Source of the DNA: JAEUUM01 sp038326165
GTDB taxonomy: Bacteria > Bacteroidota > Bacteroidia > Chitinophagales > Saprospiraceae
Reading direction: 5' to 3'
Assembly (NCBI GenBank): GCA_038326165.1
Contig: JBBQJT010000028.1
Location: forward strand, 1-46,205
Length of the DNA stretch: 46,205 nt
The position numbers were made by a program, and so were the translations under genes. This document shows positions 44,440 through 46,205 of this stretch, one piece after another (within the stretch, counting starts at the first letter, position 1; the number at the start of each line of letters is the position of its first letter). The notes under the pieces are model-generated. The model searched no databases. It had not been told where the DNA came from and saw only the letters and a list, made by a program, of their open reading frames with translations.

Positions 44440-44886
44440 TTATGGTGTAGCAGAAACCCACTCTTCACCATTTGCGCTCAATTCTTTCTTCCAGATTGGG
44501 ACAGTTTTTTTCAACTCATCAATGATAAATTGACATGCAGCAAATGAAGCCGCACGGTGAGCCGTAGAAACGCATATCACCACGGGATATGCTCCAATTT
44601 CTACCAAGCCCAAACGATGCTGAATCCATATTTTGTGAATTGGCCACTTTTCCTGACATCGCACAACTATTTTATTTAGTTCTTTCAATGCCATGGATTC
44701 ATGTGCTTCAAATTCCAAATGTTGGATGATCTTATTGGCAGTTTTGTTTCTTACTGAACCTATGAACACATTGATGGCTCCTGAACCATCACCTTGCACC
44801 CAAAGCATGCCTTTATTGGGTTTTAAATCATTGTGAGTGAGCTCAATGTATGTATTTGGAGTATTAACTATCATGCTATCCTCCAC
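44440..44886 (-). CDS. moaE: Molybdopterin synthase catalytic (large) subunit
   Basis: MoaE with MoaD turns cyclic pyranopterin monophosphate into molybdopterin by adding two sulfurs. The 148-residue product has the MoaE marks: GAINVFIGSVRNKT near the N terminus, LEFEAHESMALKEL, WIQHRLGLVEIGA, and the C-terminal VPIWKKE with its conserved lysines. The start overlaps the end of moaD by 11 bases. Other moa/moe genes are not in the window. Confidence 0.92.
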   Translation of the reverse strand: MEDSMIVNTPNTYIELTHNDLKPNKGMLWVQGDGSGAINVFIGSVRNKTANKIIQHLEFEAHESMALKELNKIVVRCQEKWPIHKIWIQHRLGLVEIGAYPVVICVSTAHRAASFAACQFIIDELKKTVPIWKKELSANGEEWVSATP

Positions 44887-45124
44887 TAACTGGTGGAATC
44901 AAGACCACTTCATCCTGATTATTTAAGTTGAAATCATTTTCTACAAACTCATCGTTTACTGCAAATCTCAAACTTGGTAGCATACTAAATTTTGGATTCT
45001 TATTGATCAATTCTTGTCGGAGAGATTCGATCGTACCAGTCGGTATTATTAACTCGATGTGCTTATCCCCCAAGAGTTCTTTTGTGATACCAAATGCAAC
45101 TATTTTGACAGCAATACTTGTCAT
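44876..45124 (-). CDS. moaD: Molybdopterin synthase sulfur carrier (small) subunit
   Basis: The 82-residue ubiquitin-like protein ends in PPVSGG; the terminal Gly-Gly is the site that is adenylated and thiocarboxylated by MoeB to carry sulfur to MoaE. The DEVVLIPP segment before it is typical. It overlaps moaE by 11 bases and is translationally coupled to it. Confidence 0.92.
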   Translation of the reverse strand: MTSIAVKIVAFGITKELLGDKHIELIIPTGTIESLRQELINKNPKFSMLPSLRFAVNDEFVENDFNLNNQDEVVLIPPVSGG

Positions 45125-45487
45125 AGATAAATTTCTTGCGTCGAAGTTAACTAAAATCCAGCATTAGAGGCTGAATCGACTAAATTTTTGCTTAATCCAC
45201 AGTGGTAAACTTTGAAGCGGATTTGGTGGTTCAATTCGGTAAGACTATGCACCAAGCAAAAAAATGAATCGAGATTAGGAAAGCTTTTGTTTTTTTTAAA
45301 GACGCAATTCCCAAGCTCTATACTTCAATTTTAAGCATCCCAAAATCAAGAAACCAATTAAGCATTCAATAAAATTAGATGCCTTAAAACGCCTTTAATG
45401 AAGCCGTTTTATGCGCTAAAAATTGAGTTTTTTTGTTTTTGTGAGGGGTTGTGCAACAGCTAACGCTGTTATAGGGCGTTTTTCTTG
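45125..45487. other. Gene-free region at the core/accessory junction
   Basis: About 360 bases without a gene, between moaD and the truncated gene at the right edge. Its right part holds the compound inverted repeat described separately (45385-45482). The left part shows nothing I can name. Confidence 0.45.
45385..45482. repeat. Compound inverted repeat with two inner hairpins
   Basis: Outer arms AAAACGCC (45386-45393) and GGCGTTTT (45475-45482) are perfectly inverted. Inside are two further hairpins: TAAAACG (45385-45391) with CGTTTTA (45405-45411), extended by CTT/AAG after one mismatch, and AACAGC (45455-45460) with GCTGTT (45465-45470). The left arm can pair with either partner, so alternative folds exist. 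It is unlike a simple terminator and recalls the folded sites of mobile cassettes, but the attC core motifs are not present. Confidence 0.5.
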
Positions 45488-46205
45488 TCATCCACCAATG
45501 TTTTTATATGCTTCATTTATTAAATGCTTCGTCTCTTCAAAGTCTGTCAAGTCCTTAATGATTAATTCAAAGTCGCCAGTTCCAAAATGTCCAATTGAGC
45601 TTACGTCTCTGCCTTGTTTTGGCATAGGATTTACTTCTTTTGCTTCGAGTTTTAAAAACAAAGTCAATTTCTTTTTGTAAGTCTGTAAGCAAACAAAGTT
45701 TTGACTTGTCTTGTATGCTATGTAATTTTTCTTTGGCGTTTCTTCAATTGAACTGTCAATAGTTACAATGTAGTCCCGAACAGAATTAAATAACTCAAGA
45801 ATATTTTCGTCAAGATTTTCATAATGTTCTTCAAGGGTATATGTTGCTGTTTTTCGAGTCAACGCTGCTTTTTTACCTGCTTCAACCATAACAGGATTTT
45901 TTTCATTTACATCCTCTGTGTTTTGGTTAGTAGTTGAAGATGTTCGCTTGTAAACCTCTTCAATATTCAATATTCCGTTGTCATAAGTCTTGTATTGCCA
46001 AAGTTCAATGTTTGCACCCATAACTTGAACAGCGTGTAGGTCGTATTTTTTATATTCTGGTGCCAAACAAATTACTCGAATGTCAGACCAATCAACTTCA
46101 ATATCTTTTCCTAATGCTCTGTTTGCCGCAATTTGAAAATCTCCTTTGTGGTCTCTAATCCAATGCAAATAATATAAACTTTGATTAATCAAGTCAGACG
46201 AAGCA
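45488..46205 (-). CDS. Partial gene: protein with C-terminal DUF5655 domain
   Basis: The frame is open through the right edge of the window, so only the last 238 or so residues are seen; there is no true start here (the first start-like codon, a TTG, is internal). The visible part begins SSDLINQSLYYLHWIRDHKGDF and contains VDWSDIRVICLAPEYKKYD, which matches the end of a PDDEXK nuclease-like domain (VIEYK part cut off). A linker follows, then the DUF5655 domain (about the last 110 residues). Such proteins are widespread in bacteria and of unknown role, possibly in DNA-linked defence. The gene sits beyond the compound repeat. Confidence 0.65.
   Translation of the reverse strand, partial: ASSDLINQSLYYLHWIRDHKGDFQIAANRALGKDIEVDWSDIRVICLAPEYKKYDLHAVQVMGANIELWQYKTYDNGILNIEEVYKRTSSTTNQNTEDVNEKNPVMVEAGKKAALTRKTATYTLEEHYENLDENILELFNSVRDYIVTIDSSIEETPKKNYIAYKTSQNFVCLQTYKKKLTLFLKLEAKEVNPMPKQGRDVSSIGHFGTGDFELIIKDLTDFEETKHLINEAYKNIGG

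Noticed and set aside
45385..45411. Terminator of the DUF5655 gene
   Set aside because: On the minus strand the hairpin is not followed by a T-run; it fits better as part of the compound repeat.
45450..45475. Integron attC site
   Set aside because: The hairpin is present, but the RYYYAAC and GTTRRRY core motifs are not matched.

Overview
The window is AT-rich chromosomal DNA from a member of the Bacteroidota. The signs are the TAnnTTTG type of promoter box, TonB-dependent receptors with a carboxypeptidase-like N-terminal domain, two secreted proteins with type IX secretion (T9SS/gliding) C-terminal signals, a MurF-alanine racemase fusion, and DUF6089, DUF2490 and YbaB genes. The lineage may be Saprospiria or a neighbour; I cannot fix it further without a search. 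I see no tRNA, rRNA, CRISPR array, transposase or prophage.

Layout. 1-3168 (minus): phosphoglycerate kinase, a DinB-like protein and a GT87-type membrane glycosyltransferase. 3275-6001 (plus): a small Cys-rich exported protein and a TonB receptor, probably metal uptake. 6026-8227 (minus): a SulP anion/bicarbonate transporter followed after 3 bases by beta carbonic anhydrase. 8521-9432: an MscS channel. 9501-17505 (plus): a long gene run with a PIG-L deacetylase, an unannotated 38-residue one-helix microprotein, a sodium:solute symporter, then ACMSD, kynureninase and kynurenine 3-monooxygenase, i.e. the eukaryote-like kynurenine pathway. 17498-21028 (minus): a LamG/CHU_C surface protein, YbaB, a DUF6089 barrel protein and a T9SS-A surface protein. 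21615-24887 (plus): a second small Cys/His exported protein plus TonB receptor plus lipoprotein module, ending in a clear terminator.

24978-33618: DUF2905, a YheT-type hydrolase, a bifunctional nuclease with etfA and etfB, a TPR protein, dapF, an HtrA protease, a guanine deaminase and a biotin-dependent acyl-CoA carboxylase beta subunit. 33945-36042 (minus): a DUF2490 protein, a short MscS protein and an unknown lipoprotein. 36313-44418 (plus): purD, murF-alr, and three genes for periplasmic PpiC/SurA-type folding factors. 44440-45124 (minus): moaD and moaE. The right edge holds the 3' part of a DUF5655-type protein, separated from the core genes by a compound inverted repeat; it may be accessory DNA.

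The most interesting signals are: (1) the hidden microprotein that overlaps both its neighbours and sits directly before the symporter; (2) two parallel small-protein plus TonB-receptor modules whose predicted promoters end 4-5 bases before the start codon, suggesting leaderless mRNAs, each with an inverted repeat over the -33 element; and (3) the linkage of a PIG-L deacetylase and a transporter to kynurenine catabolism. Functional calls rest on recognised motifs and remembered family features; no search was run.
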